Source of the DNA: Magnolia sinica
Lineage: Eukaryota > Streptophyta > Magnoliopsida > Magnoliales > Magnoliaceae
Direction: 5' to 3'
NCBI RefSeq assembly: GCF_029962835.1
Contig: NC_080578.1
Coordinates: 52,073,001-52,137,000, forward strand
DNA length: 64,000 nt
In this document: positions 33,353-46,900 of the stretch, in pieces
Position numbering within the stretch: position 1 is the stretch's first letter
Layout: each line of letters opens with the position of its first letter
Program-made: the position numbers and the translations under genes
The notes under the pieces: generated by a model
Databases searched by the model: none
What the model was told of the DNA's origin: nothing
Seen by the model: the letters and a program-made list of their open reading frames with translations, nothing else

Positions 33353-34826
33353 TAGACGCCATCATCATCTTCCTTCTCCACACATGTGATATCTCCCTCT
33401 TGCTCAATCGATGTCATAATTCATATGAAAGCTTTCCTACATGGATATCTACTTAGGGTTTAGATCTAAGGATAAGGTGAAGGATTCCTTTAAGCTTACA
33501 TAAATTTGAGTTAATATAATTTATCTTATTTTTGCATACTTTCATATTATTGTAATTTTCCATGTAATTGAGTGATTTACCACTATCAATTATTTATCCT
33601 TTTGAGAATTATGGTTAATTTATGATTATAATTATGTGTGATCTTTATAAATTTATGTGGGGTGATGGATACAAGCCTTGTCTTTTACCAATTTTAAGAG
33701 CGATGTATGTTTCTACTCTATATTGAGTTGACCTTTTACTCCTCTCCCCGTATTCTTATTGAGTTAGCCTATTCGCTACTCTTCTCTTTTATTGAGATAT
33801 CTTAACACTACTTTTCTCTTTTATTAGGTTTGCCTTGTGCTACCTCCCTTTATGGCTTGAGCATGTGTCTTGGAATTCCAAAACTCCCGTGTTTCAATTT
33901 ATTTTCTCTTTAGTGCAAGTGATGTGTTAGAGGTCTCACAACTAATGATTCAAATATTTTATCGTAAACTTAATACGCTCTAGGTAGTGACTCTCTCGGT
34001 CGACGAGTAATTTCATGAATTTTGGGTGGGAGTGTATAAATTGATGTCAGTAATTCGTAATGCATGTTACATCACTTCCAAGATTGGATGTCATAAATAG
34101 TCACTCCATGAACAAATTGTGTCATGTAATTCATTTGATTCATGTGTTGTGTCGCCTCGAAGTGTTCACGTAAATCCACAGTAGCATTGGACACGCCGAC
34201 GAATCTCCGTAGTGTAAGAATGAGGGGCGAGATGGTTTTCTATAAATTATATTCCACATTGTGATGATCACTACATATGATGAGCCGCACACACTTTGCT
34301 AGGCATGCATTCATATATATTGGTTATGCATACCAATACCACTCGTAGTGGTGGAGTATGAGACGTATCGGAACCCTTACATTAATCTTATGAATCTCTT
34401 GAATTATTATTAATGTAAAAGGATAACCATCACTATGAGTAGGCATTGACCCTCTCCAACCTACAAATAATGCAAGTGATGTGCAGATTAAAGACACCGA
34501 TGACAATTCTCTTACGGAAGATTATTTTGAATCAATAAAGAGAGCTTTATGTTTAATTTATTTATTTTCACTGCAAACTTTTATAATGTAATAAGCTCCC
34601 ATTGAGAGAGCATTTGATAATTTGTTGAATTCTTTTAATATAATGGAATAATAAATACAATTGATTTTAGTCTCGTGAATGGTTATCTTCATGAATGTAA
34701 CTGTATGTGATCTACATGGAAAGAAAATCAAGGTAAGATTTTAAAGAACCCAAATCTTTACATTATTAACTCCTGGAATTCTTAGGCATGAGTATGTACT
34801 TGACCCGTGAAAATTCAGGATATTAC

Positions 34827-36067
34827 TTCATCACCGCATGATCAGTATAAATGATGATCTTGAATCCAATCAAGTATGACCGAAATTTGTCCAAAATGAA
34901 CACTACAACTAAGAGTTCCTTTTCCGTAGTAGAGTAGTTCACTTGGGCAGAATTTAGAGTTCTACTTACATAGTGAATCATATAGGGCTTCTTCTCTTTT
35001 CTCTGGCCTTACACTACCCCAATAACATAGTTAAATGCATCGCGCATAATCTCAAAAGAGATGCTCCAATCGGGTGGCTGCATGATAGGTACGGTTGTCA
35101 ACATAGCCTTGAGCTTACTCAAAGCTTCTTGGCATTGCTCAGTCTACTCGTATGGTGCATCCTTTTGATGTAGATTGCATAAAGGATGAGAGAGATGACT
35201 AAAGTCTTTTATGAATCATCTATAAAATTTGGCATGTCCTAAGAAGGATCACACATCACGTATGCACTTGGGTGGAGGTAAGTTAGAGATAAGGTCAATT
35301 GTAGCCTTATCTACCTCAATTCCCTTGGATGAAATTATGTGTCCAAGCACTATTCCCTTGAGAACTATAAAATGACATTTCTCCCAATTCAGAACCAAAT
35401 TCTTTTCCTCGCATCGCTTCAACACATTTAAAAGATTTTCTAAACACTCGTTGAAGGATGGACCAAAAACAAAGAAGGTGTCCATGAAGACCTCTAAATA
35501 TTGCCCCACCCTGTCAGAAAATATACTCAACACACATCGCTAAAGAGTGGCGGGGGCATTACATAGTTTGAATGGCATCCTTTGGTAAGCAAATGTGCCA
35601 AAGGGACATGTGAATGTTGTCTTTTCTTATCTTCAAGTGCTATCTCAATATGATTGTAGCCTGAGTACCCGTCAAGGGAAACAGTAATAAGAGTGAACAA
35701 CTAGCCTTTTCAAAATTTGATCAATGAAGGGCAAAGGAAAGTGGTCCTTCCTTGTGATGGTATTCAACTTCCTTTAGTCAATGCACATTCTCCAACCAGT
35801 AGTAACTCTATTTGGCACAAGTTCATCATCGGCGTTAGCTATGATGGTGATTTCGAACTTCTTAGGAACTACCTGAGTTGGACTCACCCATTGACTGTCG
35901 GATATAGGGTATATGATACCCACATCTAGCAACTTAAGTACCTCAGCCTTAACTACTTCCTTCATGTTTTGATTTAATTGGCATTCTAGTTGCCGGGAGG
36001 TTTTCGTATTATTCTCAAGATGAATGCGATGAGTACAAATCAAAGGATTAATTCCATTGAGGTCCAC
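34827..36067 (-). pseudogene. pol: Athila reverse transcriptase and RNase H (minus copy)
   Basis: From 36067 the minus strand reads MDLNGINPLICTHRIHLEN, DVGIIYPISDSQWVSPTQVV, NRVTTGWRMCID, then after breaks MLSIFSDRVGQYLEVFMDTF. The catalytic pair is FMDT where MDD is expected (35480-ish), so one Asp is lost. NWEKCHFIVLKGIVLGHIIS and IEVDKATIDLISNLPPPKCI complete RT. RNase H remnants (TDHAVMKYLLFKN) sit next to 34827. This supplies the N-terminal RT part missing in the + copy. Confidence 0.85.
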
Positions 36068-36700
36068 AATAAATCATCCAAGTGCTCATTTATGCTTAAT
36101 GAGATTGGAAATAAGCATACACATCTTGACCTAAATAGGCATATTTAAGATCAGCGGTCAAAGGTTTTAGGTCAAGCTTCTATGCTTTGAGGCTAGATGG
36201 TAGAGACATTACATCGGTTTGGGGTAAGGTATCAAATTGTGGCCTCCACTAGTTAACTTCAAGTACCGACATAGAATTAAGCAAGACATCCATCTCCCTA
36301 ATCATGTCATCATCTAAATTAGGGGAGTGGGCCAACCACGTCTCTAGAGGGTCAGAGAATAGAGTCATCAATACTCTAACTTCCACAAAAGAATTTATCA
36401 AGTTAACATCGTAGATATCATCAACATCCTCTAACTGTTTGCTCATGTTAAAGAAGATATTGAGCTCCAACGTCATATTCCTAAAAGACAAATTCATAAC
36501 TCCATTCTTACAATTGATAACGACATTGGATGTAGCAAATAATGGGTGACTAAGGATGACCGATATCTGAGTGTTCATATCTACAATGGGTTGAGTATCC
36601 AGGACAATAAAATCACTAGATAGTAGAATTTATCAACCTGGAGTAACACATCCTTAATCATCCCTCTCAGTACATGGACCGAATGAGCAACAAGTTATAA
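36068..36700 (-). pseudogene. pol: Athila protease and downstream spacer (minus copy)
   Basis: Minus-strand frame 36578-36249 reads PLFATSNVVINCKNGVMNLS and FRNMTLELNIFFNMSKQ, the C-terminal part of the Athila protease, followed by an acidic spacer (DVDDIYDVNLINSF). The active-site segment just upstream (36600-36700) is interrupted by stops and could not be read cleanly. Confidence 0.65.
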
Positions 36701-38552
36701 TGTGGTCCGAGTGGGTTTTAATTCACCTAAACCCAATTATTCGTACATTGAGAAAGGAATTAAATTAATGCTCACTCGTAAGTCAAGAAGTGCATGCTTA
36801 ATCTTTGATTCCCGATTATACAGGTGATAGTTGGGCTACTAGGATCTTTATATTTTTATGGCACGTCTTTCTTGAGGATGGCATTCACCTTTTCTATCAA
36901 GAAAATTTTCTTTTGAATACTCTATCGTCTCTTGGTTGGTATATAAATCTTTTAAAAATTTGGCATACGAGGGGATTTGTTTCACAACATCCAGTAGAGG
37001 TATGTTGACTTTCACTTGTTTTAGCACCTTTAGAAGAGGTTTTGGTGTACTCAACTGCTGGGGAAATGGCACAATTGGCTTACTCACTTTTCCCGATTCT
37101 TCCTCATGTGGGGCATTGCTAGGTCTATCATTCTCAATTTCTTTCGAATCCTTAGGCCTTTCAGCCTTCGCCAGAATAGTTTTGTCAATAATCTTTCCAC
37201 TCTTAAGAGCGGTGATAGAATTAGCTTGCTACATCTGATTTGAAGAGCTTAGATCACTAATTTCACATTGTGGTTTTGTATTGGGGAGGGGTTGGACTGG
37301 AAGCATACCTTTCTCCCCATTCGCTAAGGGTGACTCAATCCTTTGAATGGATGATGCAAACATTCCCATTGTTGTTTTAAGATCATGGAATGCTTGTACC
37401 ATATTCTAGTTGAATAGATCTTGATTTTGCATGAATGTTTGAACGATATCCTCTTGAGGCCTCTTTTTATTTAAAAATTGAGTAAGGGCCTCTCGTGGGT
37501 TAGCCGTTTGTTCATTCCTCTAACTAAAATTTTGATGGTTTCTCTAGCTGGGGTTGTATGTATTTGAGGTGGGTCTTATGAAAGGTCTTTGGTTGTTGTT
37601 TACGACATTTGATTGCTCAATCAATATCTCTTGAAAAGTAGGAATTATTAGGCAATTTTCAGTTGTATGTTTGTTACAAGCACAAATACTATGAACAACT
37701 TCCACAACCTTTTCAAGTTATACCTTCTTAAGTTCCATGGCCTCGACTTTTCTTGTGAGTTTGACCACTCTTGCATTTATATCATCTTCCTCTTTTAAAA
37801 CATAAATTCCTCATATTTTCTTTAATTGAGTATGCTTAGAAGTGGTGGTTCCTGAGGAGGTATCCCATGATTGTGCATTTTCAGTGAGTTTATCAACATA
37901 ATCCCATGCATCATCGGCTTCCTTGTTCATGAATTCCCTATTACACCATCTCCACAAATTGGCTCATGGATGAGGTCCATCATTCATAGAAAAAGCTTGT
38001 TATACACCATGTTTCATTGCCATGTTGTGGACATGAATTTATGATATCCTTAAATCGCTCACAATATTGGAAGAAGGTCTTATCTTCTTTTTATGCAAAA
38101 TTCATGATTTCTTTACTTAAGGTATTCATTTTATGATACTTGGAGAAATTTTTAAGGAACTCCCTTGTCATCTCAACCCATGTGCTAATAGATGGTGGTC
38201 TTAAGGAATGTAACCATGACTTAGCCTTTTCTTTCAAAGAGAAAGGAAATAATTTCAATCTTACTATGTCCTCAGACATGCTTAGAAAGTGTAATGTAGA
38301 TATTATCTCATCAAACTCTTTCATATGCAAGTATGGATTTTCAGATTCTAGTTCATGAAACTTAAGAAGGAGTTGAATCATCCCTGGTTTAACATCCATG
38401 GTTCCTACATTCAATGAAAATATCATGCAGGAAGGTGTACTCACCCCCACCGGTTGTAAATAATCTCATAGAATATGAGGTGGGGGTGCACGATGCAGAT
38501 CATTCTCATCCTAGGCCTCCTCAATTGGGTGTTGAGGTTGATGTGCAGCCAT
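36701..38552 (-). pseudogene. gag: Athila gag (minus copy)
   Basis: ATG at 38552 opens MAAHQPQHPIEE. After a stop, VGVSTPSCMIFSLNVGTMDV and FDEIISTLHFLSMSEDIVRL, LKLFPFSLKEKAKSWLHSLR and WVEMTREFLKNFSKYHKMNT (38450-38091) form a recognisable Retrotrans_gag domain. A reduced cysteine box (CACNKHTTENC, near 37640-37680) and a proline/lysine-rich tail (PIVPFPQQLSTPKPLLKV, 37080) follow. Stops are at about 38510, 38090 and later. Confidence 0.8.
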
Positions 38553-38934
38553 AAATTCTACTGACTTAGAGGATCGTAAGTGGTGTCTAATCCGGTGATG
38601 GATAGGCAATCCTTTAACTACTCCTTCACTTAAGAGACTGAGAATGTTATCACGAACCCACTTGGGCATGAAACATCCGCAACCCTCAAATAACTAAACA
38701 ACTAAAATCTAAGAAAAAGAAAACTAAAACCTACAACAAATAAGAAATCTAGAAAGAAAAGAGAGAGTTGGAGAGAAGTTACCCATTTAAGGTGGTTATG
38801 TTAGGATTTTATAAAATAGAAAACAGAGTTATTTTCTAAAAGCAGAAAATTCTAACCTAAAAACATAGCAGGAAAATTAATCATAATCTTAACCTAATTA
38901 TAATACTAATTAATCTCAGAAAAACATAGCTGTA

Positions 38935-38953
38935 GTCCCCGTGAACAGTGCCA
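38935..38953 (-). promoter_or_regulatory. Athila primer-binding site
   Basis: Minus-strand TGGCACTGTTCACGGGGAC corresponds to the TGGCGCCGTTGCCGGGGA-type site of Athila elements with a few substitutions. It lies 7 bases from the LTR end at 38961 (TG...CA end mutated to TA). Confidence 0.8.
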
Positions 38954-39128
38954 AAAAACTTATTCATAACCTGAAGTCAGGGTCACGATGTAGTAATAAC
39001 TCGATGAGACCGAGTTTGAATCCATAGGGACTGAACTTGTACTTATTCTTAAAGTAACTAGAAGTAGAGCTAGAATAAGATCTAAATCTAAATCTAGAAT
39101 AAAAGAAAGTAATTGTGAATGAAGTATC

Positions 39129-41066
39129 TGTAAGTGCTATGGTTGATAGCTCCTTTGTTTTGTCAAATTTTGTGGTGCCAAAAATACTTTCTGTGTCTTG
39201 TGTAGCATGAGAATATTTATATGTTCAAGGCACTGCATTACTATGCTTCAAGTTGAGAATGAAGCTCTACTTTAAGACATGCAAGGTCAAGTACATTGTC
39301 CACTTCTATAATCTTTAAAGTCCAGAGTATTTCAAGAGCTACAAGAGCTACATCAAAAGACAAGTTCTTGTTCAAGACTCAAGTACAACTCAAGACTAAA
39401 ATACAAGATGAAGTATAATTCAAATCCAAGTTTTAGAAGATCTTATATTCAAGCCACATCAAGTATAGAGATCTCAAGTTTCATAATCTTCAAAGGTCAA
39501 TCATCATCTGAAGAAATGAAGACTCAATGTCCATACTTCACATTTAAGGTATGAATGACCTTAAATTGACCTTAGGGTAGGTCATTTTGTATACATAAGT
39601 CAATTGAATCTTTTTATAAGTGTTTGGTCTATTCTAAGACTACTCCTGGACTTTGTTCGACTAGTCCTAGAACTGGCTCGATCATTCTAAAAAATTCCAA
39701 GACCAGTCTTAAGTTGTTGCAAATTTTTAAAAATTTTTTGGTTGAGCTACGACTAGTCCTGGAGCCGGTCATGTGAATAGTGCTAACTCGTTCATGACTA
39801 GTCATGCAGTTATGACTCAAACTACAACAATGAATTTTGGTTCCTCATACCAGTCATGGAGGGTTCACGACCGGTCGTGGACAGCCTACGACCAGTCGTG
39901 AAATGGTTTTTTTCGATCATGCTCATAATTTCAAAATGTTGTTAGTCCTACAACTAGTCGTAGTATTCACAGGACCAGTTGAAGATACGATTTCTGCAAC
40001 TATAAATAGAGCATGAATTTCAGAGTTTCATATCCAATCAAAGAAAAATCAAGGAATCACTCTGAGAGATAAGTTTGTATTTTTTTAAGCTACATTGTGC
40101 ATATTTAAAATTCTCTTTTGTTAGCTTTTTATATTTGATTTTGTTTCTGCATTCCAATATAATTTGAAAGAGGAATTGAGAAATTCCACTTCTTAGAGTT
40201 AAAGTCAAATAAAGCTAGCCCAAGTTGATTTAATTTAAAATCAATTAGAACTTAGAACCATTTCAAAGTGAGTATTGGACATTGAACTTCTCTATTCGAA
40301 CTTCTACTCTGATTTGGTTCTTCTGGGCTGCTACAGAAGGAGAAATCTAGGCATTTTACATTTGTGTAAATCTTATATGATTTTGGTTTCTTTTGAGATT
40401 AAGCTAGAAAAATCTCATTGTGTTGGTTATCTGAGGAGAGCCAGAAAACTCAAAGTGTGGGGTTTTTGAATTATGTAATCCCATTTGAAAGAGACAATTG
40501 TGAGGGTTTTAGGTGAACCTGAGAAACCTATTTTCATAGTGAACGCTAATATCCCTTGTGTGAGGATATTAGGAGTGGAGTAGCAAGTTGTGTGGTTGTT
40601 CTTTAACGGTTGGCGAACACACAGGCGAACCACTATAACTCGTTGTGTTTTGTGGATGTGTGAATTATTTTCTATATCTTTTATCATCCAAGTTTGTGGG
40701 ATGTATGTGTAGATGTGAATGTGGTAATATTTACATTTCAAGCATTGTGGGGAATGTTGTAATAGTTTAGATTTCCATTCTTGCTATTTACTTTTTATTC
40801 CTCTTTAGTTTGAGATATTGATACTTAAATTGTTCTAGTAAGGTTGTCCTGCCATAAACCTTTGGTTTTTATGGTGTAAGGTTGTTCTTATAACAACATT
40901 TGTATCAACCTCTCAAGACTAGAATTTTGAGGTTACTTTACATTTCCGTATTGTGATTTGTTTAAAGTGTTATCTTTCCTTTATTCATTTAAATTCCGCT
41001 GTAAAAGATTTAATTTGGCATAGTCCTATTCACCCTCCCTCTATGACATATAGCTTGGCCTTTTCA
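39129..41066 (+). mobile_element. Solo LTR of family C, copy C1
   Basis: TGTAAGTGCTATGG...GCTTGGCCTTTTCA, 1938 bases, flanked by perfect target duplicates GTATC (39124-39128 and 41067-41071). The interrupted Athila LTR reads through when it is removed. TATA (TATAAATAGA) is at 40001-40010 and a TCCTATTCACCCTCCC run lies near its end, the Sirevirus LTR style. U3 (39644-39990) contains GACYRGTC palindromes. Confidence 0.95.
39644..39990. repeat. Palindrome array of LTR C1, ACGACCGGTCGT type
   Basis: Boxes include acgaccggtcgt (about 39868), acgaccagtcgt (about 39887), acaactagtcgt, atgactagtcat and ttcgactagtcct. They end about 20 bases before the TATA at 40001. The flanks pair symmetrically but differ from copy C2. 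Confidence 0.8.
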
Positions 41067-42029
41067 GTATCAATAATCAAAAGGGAACTAGAGTGCCAAG
41101 GATCCACATGTAGCGATCAAGATGCTAACTTACTTGATTCAAGAAGCACAATTGGAATTGGAATCCTATCCTATCCAATTGGAAGATGCATCAATTAAAC
41201 CAAATCTGAACTTTTCATTGACCTAGTCACACATGAAGGAGTATTATGATGATTAGAAGAGATTCCATCATCCTCCCATGGCCAGGAGACAATGGTGAAC
41301 AACAAGATTTACCAATCTCACAATCTCAAAATAGAAAAAAGAAGATATTCAAAGATATCATACCATCTATTGTAATTAAAGTCACAACAAATCATAAAAA
41401 ACTAAAAATATTCCTTAAATTTAAACTAAAAATCAATGAGGTTCAAGAAAAATAAGAATCAAAGCAAGAAAATCATCCCAACACGCTACAAGCTTCACCT
41501 CTTAGTCCTAACTAAGAGGTTTAACCAACCATAGGCATGACTGAAACTAAATATCCTAAATAAAACATTGAAAATAAATAAGGAAGGAAACCTCTTGGGA
41601 GGCTGCTCCACCCTTTGGCTCAACTTTTGAAAACCTCATTTTGAAACTGCTAAAAGTGCCATGGTTTGTTAATTAGCGTGAGGGTTGAGTCGGTAAGTCA
41701 AGTGAGCCCCATATGAAGATCATAAAGCTATTGCCCTGACGAGATGTGTGTTTCAAGATTGTTAAAAGTAAATCAAGCCTCACATCCCATGTCCCAAAAC
41801 ACCTAGATATATAAATTCCCTTTAAAAAAGTAAAACATCATAGGAATTCTTTATTTGAAAGCTTGGTGCAAATAGGTAAATCTTTTAAGTTTTCTACAGG
41901 TCACTTCGGGTCATTGAGTGTGGGTCGATGACATCGAACTCTTATGTTCGACGACATCGAACATGAATCGATGACATCGAAAAGTGACCTTTTATTTCCA
42001 ACAACTACGTAAGTATTTAGACAAAATAT

Positions 42030-42780
42030 TCGATGAATCGAATGTAACTTCGATGATATCGAACACATGTAGTCAATGACATCGAGGGTGATTCGATGAA
42101 ATCGAAGAACTTAGAGCTTTGTCCAGCAAAAACTCTTGGAAAATATTCTGGTATTACTCGAGGAATCGAATGAGCTTTGATGACATCGAGATTCAAACTC
42201 TAATGACATCGAGTAAGGTTCAATGATATCGAATATGGACAAGTTTGTGTCCAGCAAGCTTCAAAGGAAAATAAACTGAAATGTTCAAGGAATTGAGCTG
42301 GCCTCGATGACATCAAAATTAAAACATCGATGACATCAGAACAAGTTCGATGACATTGAAATTGGACAAGGAAGTGTCCAGCGAGCCTTCAAGGAATATC
42401 TTTTGAAAAGATCGATGAATCGAACTGTGATTTGATGACATCGAAATTTGAAATTCGATCACATCAAATCAGGATCGATGACATGAAGAAAGACTTAAAA
42501 CTGTCAGTAAGCTCTGGTGAAATGTCATGCAGATTGTCAAGGAATCGAACTGTAATTCGAGGACATCGGAGTTCAAAGCTTGATGACATCGAATCAAGTT
42601 CGATGACATCAATCACCAGTCAAAAAGTTCCAACAATGTTTTTCAATAGAGTTCATATCATCGAATTGACATTCAATTTCATCGAAAGCATACGTTCGAT
42701 TACATCAAATCAGGTTCAATGACATCGAACTTAGTCAAACACTGACTATTTTATTACCGTTAGAGCTTTTTGCCTTTATA
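42030..42780 (+). repeat. About six 125-bp repeat units built from palindromic boxes
   Basis: Unit starts (gaatcgaa-type) fall at 42032, 42160, 42287, 42414, 42539 and about 42659, spacing 120-128. Each unit holds several TTCGATGACATCGAA-type boxes and a ggaca...tgtccagcaagc string. It lies directly upstream of the TATA. Confidence 0.8.
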
Positions 42781-43329
42781 AGGAGAGCTTGTTCTTGGTT
42801 GCTACATTGAGAAAAAGAGAGAGCTTTGAGAGAGTTATTAGTTATCACCAACCCTAATCCCTTTTTCTCATGGGAGTTCATCCTTTAATCCACCCTCATC
42901 ATTGATATTCAGTAGAGTAGATTGGTGAATGAACTTCCTCATTCAAGGATAATCCAATTACCTCCTTTATGAAAAATCATTGAGCTGGGATCCCTTGAAT
43001 GCTCAAAGACCTTGGAATCACTTCGTCTCTTCAATGCATAACATTCATTAGAGTGGATTCCAACATAAGCTTGACCCAACCCCATCGCCTTACATTAGAG
43101 CATCATTAGTGTTGTGGATCAAGGGAGCTAAAGAAACTCTACCATCAAGGGAGAGCATCTTCATCAACACACAAAATGAGGGTCATCTACTTACTGTAAG
43201 TCATTAGAGTCCAGAGACCCTGTTGATCATTCCTTATGTAGGATTGGGTCACAGGTGTATCTTAAACCCTTCAAGCCCTCAGTGGAGGCCTCCAACAAGA
43301 GAGTATGTTTAAGTGCTTAGTGTAAGACC

Positions 43330-43925
43330 TTTACTCTTATGTAGGGCATAAACTTAGGTATTTGTGTAGGTCCTTGGCCTATGTGGCCTAAACCAGGTTC
43401 CTTGCGTGGATTCTTGGCCTGTGTGGCCTAAGCCAGGTTCCTTATGTGGATCCTTGGCTTGTGTGGCCTAAACAAGGTTTCTTGTGTAGATCCTTGGCCT
43501 ATGTGGCCTAAACTAAGTTCCTTATGTGGATCCTTGGCCTGTGTGGCCTAAACCAGGTTCCTCGTGTGGATCCTTGGCCTGTGAGGCCTAAACCAAGTTC
43601 CTTGTGTGGTTCCTTGGTCTATGTGGTCTAAACGAGGTTCCTTGTGTGAATCCTTGCCCTGTGTGATCTAAATAGGATCCTTGCGTGGATCCTTGACCTG
43701 TTTGGCCTAAAATCCAGGTTCCTTATGTGAATCCTTGGCCTGTGTGGCCTGAACGAGGTTCCTTGTGTGGATCCTTGGCCTGTGTGGCCTTAAACCCAAG
43801 TTCCTTGTGTGGATCCTTGGCCTATGCGGCCTGAACTAGGTTCCTTGTGTGGATCCTTGGCCTGTGTGGCCTAATACCCAAGTTCCTTGTGTGGATCCTT
43901 GGCCTATGTAGCCTAAAACTTATGT
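43330..43925 (+). repeat. 40-bp minisatellite in LTR A2
   Basis: About 14-15 copies of a unit like ccttgtgtggatccttggcc plus tgtgtggcctaaaccaggtt. Single or few diverged copies occur in the equivalent place of family A LTRs (for example gatccttggctagtgagcct near 3260), so it was amplified in this subtype. Confidence 0.9.
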
Positions 43926-43985
43926 GCATAGTGTAGGACCTTTGCTCTTGTGAAGGGCATAAACTATCATGTCCTTGTGTAGGAC

Positions 43986-46900
43986 TGTAACGCCCTGAAA
44001 TTCGGGGGTCGAGCATAACTCAGCTCTCGAGTTCCAAAACATCACTTATGCAACATATTAAATGATGGATGTATGTTGTCTGTATTAGTGCATAAAACAT
44101 GGAATAGATTAAGCCAAAACACAGATATAATTCAGGGATAAGTGAAGAAAGCAAGCGGAAGACTTATAGAATCATATGTGTACATGTGTAAATCCCTGAA
44201 GTACATATACATACCAGGTCGTAATGTAAGTGTTGCTATCAAAATTACAAGTATCAAATTACATCATTTAATTTCCAAAAGAAATCCCAGCATCCCGCGC
44301 ATCAGAACAAGGCTCACTAGAACCCGTCTGAAAACTGCATAAAAGAGAAAGCAGCCTCATCATCATCAATCTCCCGCTCTGCCTCAGAAGTCGCATCAAC
44401 ATCTGCAACATCAGTAGCTAAGACAGACTCTGGTGGGTGTTTAACACCGCCCCAGAACGTGGGAGTGAGTGATCAACTCAGTGGAACAATAAAGCATAGG
44501 TTAACATGTTATCAGTTCAATCAAGTAGTAATGATAAAGCAGAACAATTAAACATGTCCTAAGTACTCTTGTTAATGCAAAGATGTATGAAAAATGATGC
44601 GTGCCCTCACGCGTACACCCTCAGCATCTTCATCTTACGTTACGCATGACATCACCTCAAAATGTGCCATGTCTACAAAGTACATGCAAATGCGGTGCAT
44701 GAACATGATTACCAAGTGGTTATTAGTCCTTTTCATACAGTAGGATTGGGAAGCTAAGGTACCTTCCTCATGTCACCATCCAAATAATGATCCATTCTAG
44801 GATCGTCAGTCCTAGACATCTCATACGATCATATGGTTTGTGGTCGTTGCAAAGGGCTCGTCACCAATCAATGCACGCCTATCACACCTTCGTTACTACA
44901 CTAAGGCTCGTCACCTCAATGCGGTATCCAGGCATGCTCGAGGTCACTACAAAGGGCTCGTCACCAATCAATGTAGGCCGACAGTGCGAATATAGTGTCC
45001 CATACCACCATAATCGGCTCACGAGTTTGGTTGCTCACTGGTCACTACGGGGAGGCTCATCACCCCAGCGTAGGCCGACAGCTTGACCACGGTGTCCCAT
45101 ACCACCATGTGCGGCTCATGAGTCTTAGCGGATCAACGTACCATGGTTAATAGGATTTCATTGGTAAGTTTGGTACCCTAGATTCAAACAGTAGCGTCCA
45201 TACATGGTGAACATACATCGGACAATCGGGTTACTTGACGAACTCGACTAGCACGAGCGTACATTGGGTTAAACGACATAGAGTGCGCAAACACTCTGCG
45301 TGGCCAAACCACTGCCAACAACTCTAATACGACTCGGGTTTGTCTAATCACGTCCTTCGTGGCGAAAGCAACCTCAGCCACGATGTTAAGGTCGATTGCC
45401 GATTTCCTGGACTAATTCATAGTCCCAAACAAATCCCACTATAACAGATATTGATATCAACAATTTAGAATAGTAATGGAACAACAACTCAAATCATACG
45501 TATGTAAGCATTTGAAGAATATCGACTTAACATGGATTTTCACATAAGTAATACTTGAAATTAAACAACAAGAAATATAACTTGCATGAAGGAAATCATA
45601 CACACTAGTGGGAGAGTTGAGAATCGCTTCTCAATGCCTATACTAGGTTGATATATCACACTTTAGATCATTTAGACATTTCTACAAACACTTAGAATAC
45701 ATAATACAACATACATGACGTATGTTGAAATACACACATTTGGACAATTCCTTTTACCAAGGAGTTGTCACACATACATCTAGCATATATACATGACAAA
45801 TAATCATGGCAAACACATGTGCATATTTTATATATATACGATACTTTATACATACACATAGAATACACAAATCTCAATACAACACATGTATATCAGGAAT
45901 GCAAAGTAAACATAACATTTGGTATGTGAAATCTCATCCAGAACAAGAATAAACCATTCACTGGCAATGAAAGCCTTGAAAACCATAACCTATACGATTA
46001 AAGTCTGCACCTTAATCCAGAAAAGAACATTGAACTGATTTCAGACGATATGTCTTCGTCAACGGCGACAGAATAACCTAAGGCAAGAATAGGAATGAGA
46101 TACAACATCACAAAGACTATTCTAAGCTCTAACACAGATTAGGGTTAGGTTAACTTACCTAAAGATGAACTCAGAATCGCTGGAATAATGATTCAAAAGT
46201 GAAGGTTCAAGGAAGAAGAAGAACAGGAAAGAATCTACGATGATTCACCAACTACTCTCTCACTTTCTCTCTCTTTTCCTCTCTCTTTCTTAGCTAAGGT
46301 TAGGAAATTCGTATGGAAAAGAGAGCTAGGGTTTTAAGGTCTATAAATAGGCCTAACATTGATGAAAATAACCCCAGGGCCAAGGTATACTTAGGGTATA
46401 ACAAAAATCGGCCTCTCACGATCCAACGAAGCACTTCCGGTGGGCCTATTACCACGAAAGGTTGGACTTAAGCTCACTGACCATGGATCTAGGTCAAGCT
46501 GAGTTTTCGTACCGAACGGATCTTCAGATCTGCCATGGTAGACCACACTCAATTCAACGGTCACCGAATCTCGATCAGGCTCACAAGTACAAGGACATGC
46601 CTGGGCCACCTTCCCTGATCTGAGGGTGAAATTGGGTCAGAATCCAACGGTCAGATTGCTTAAAATCATCGCGCAAGCCACACGACTCAGATTTCATAAA
46701 ATTTTATTAAATTTCCAACCGTTCTCACACTCTTCACTCCGAACTCACTCAAATCGACCCAAAACATCACATGGACTTAATTTTTGAGGTGAGGGTTAAG
46801 CCCAACATGGTGACCACAACAGCCTAAGATCATTGCTATCAGACTTTCGACACGCGGTCCAGGTCCGATCCAGAACTTCCAAAAAATTCCAAGAGCAACT

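Larger units (their letters stand above)
31516..34826 (+). mobile_element. Solo LTR, chromovirus-like, inserted in Athila pol
   Basis: TGTAACACCCTAAAC...TTCAGGATATTAC lies between ttcag (31511-31515) and ttcat (34827-34831), a one-base-degraded target duplicate. The Athila RNase H frame (TDHAVMKYLLFKN, minus) reads straight across when the LTR is left out. It has TATA (TTTATAAAGG) at 33146, a GA-rich leader, and several GACCGTTGA-type boxes upstream. No coding sequence. Confidence 0.8.

Noticed and set aside
33086..33407. Open frames of 86-89 codons on both strands
   Set aside because: They are the translation of the GA/TC microsatellite in an LTR leader, with no protein features beyond repeated Glu/Arg or Ser/Leu.
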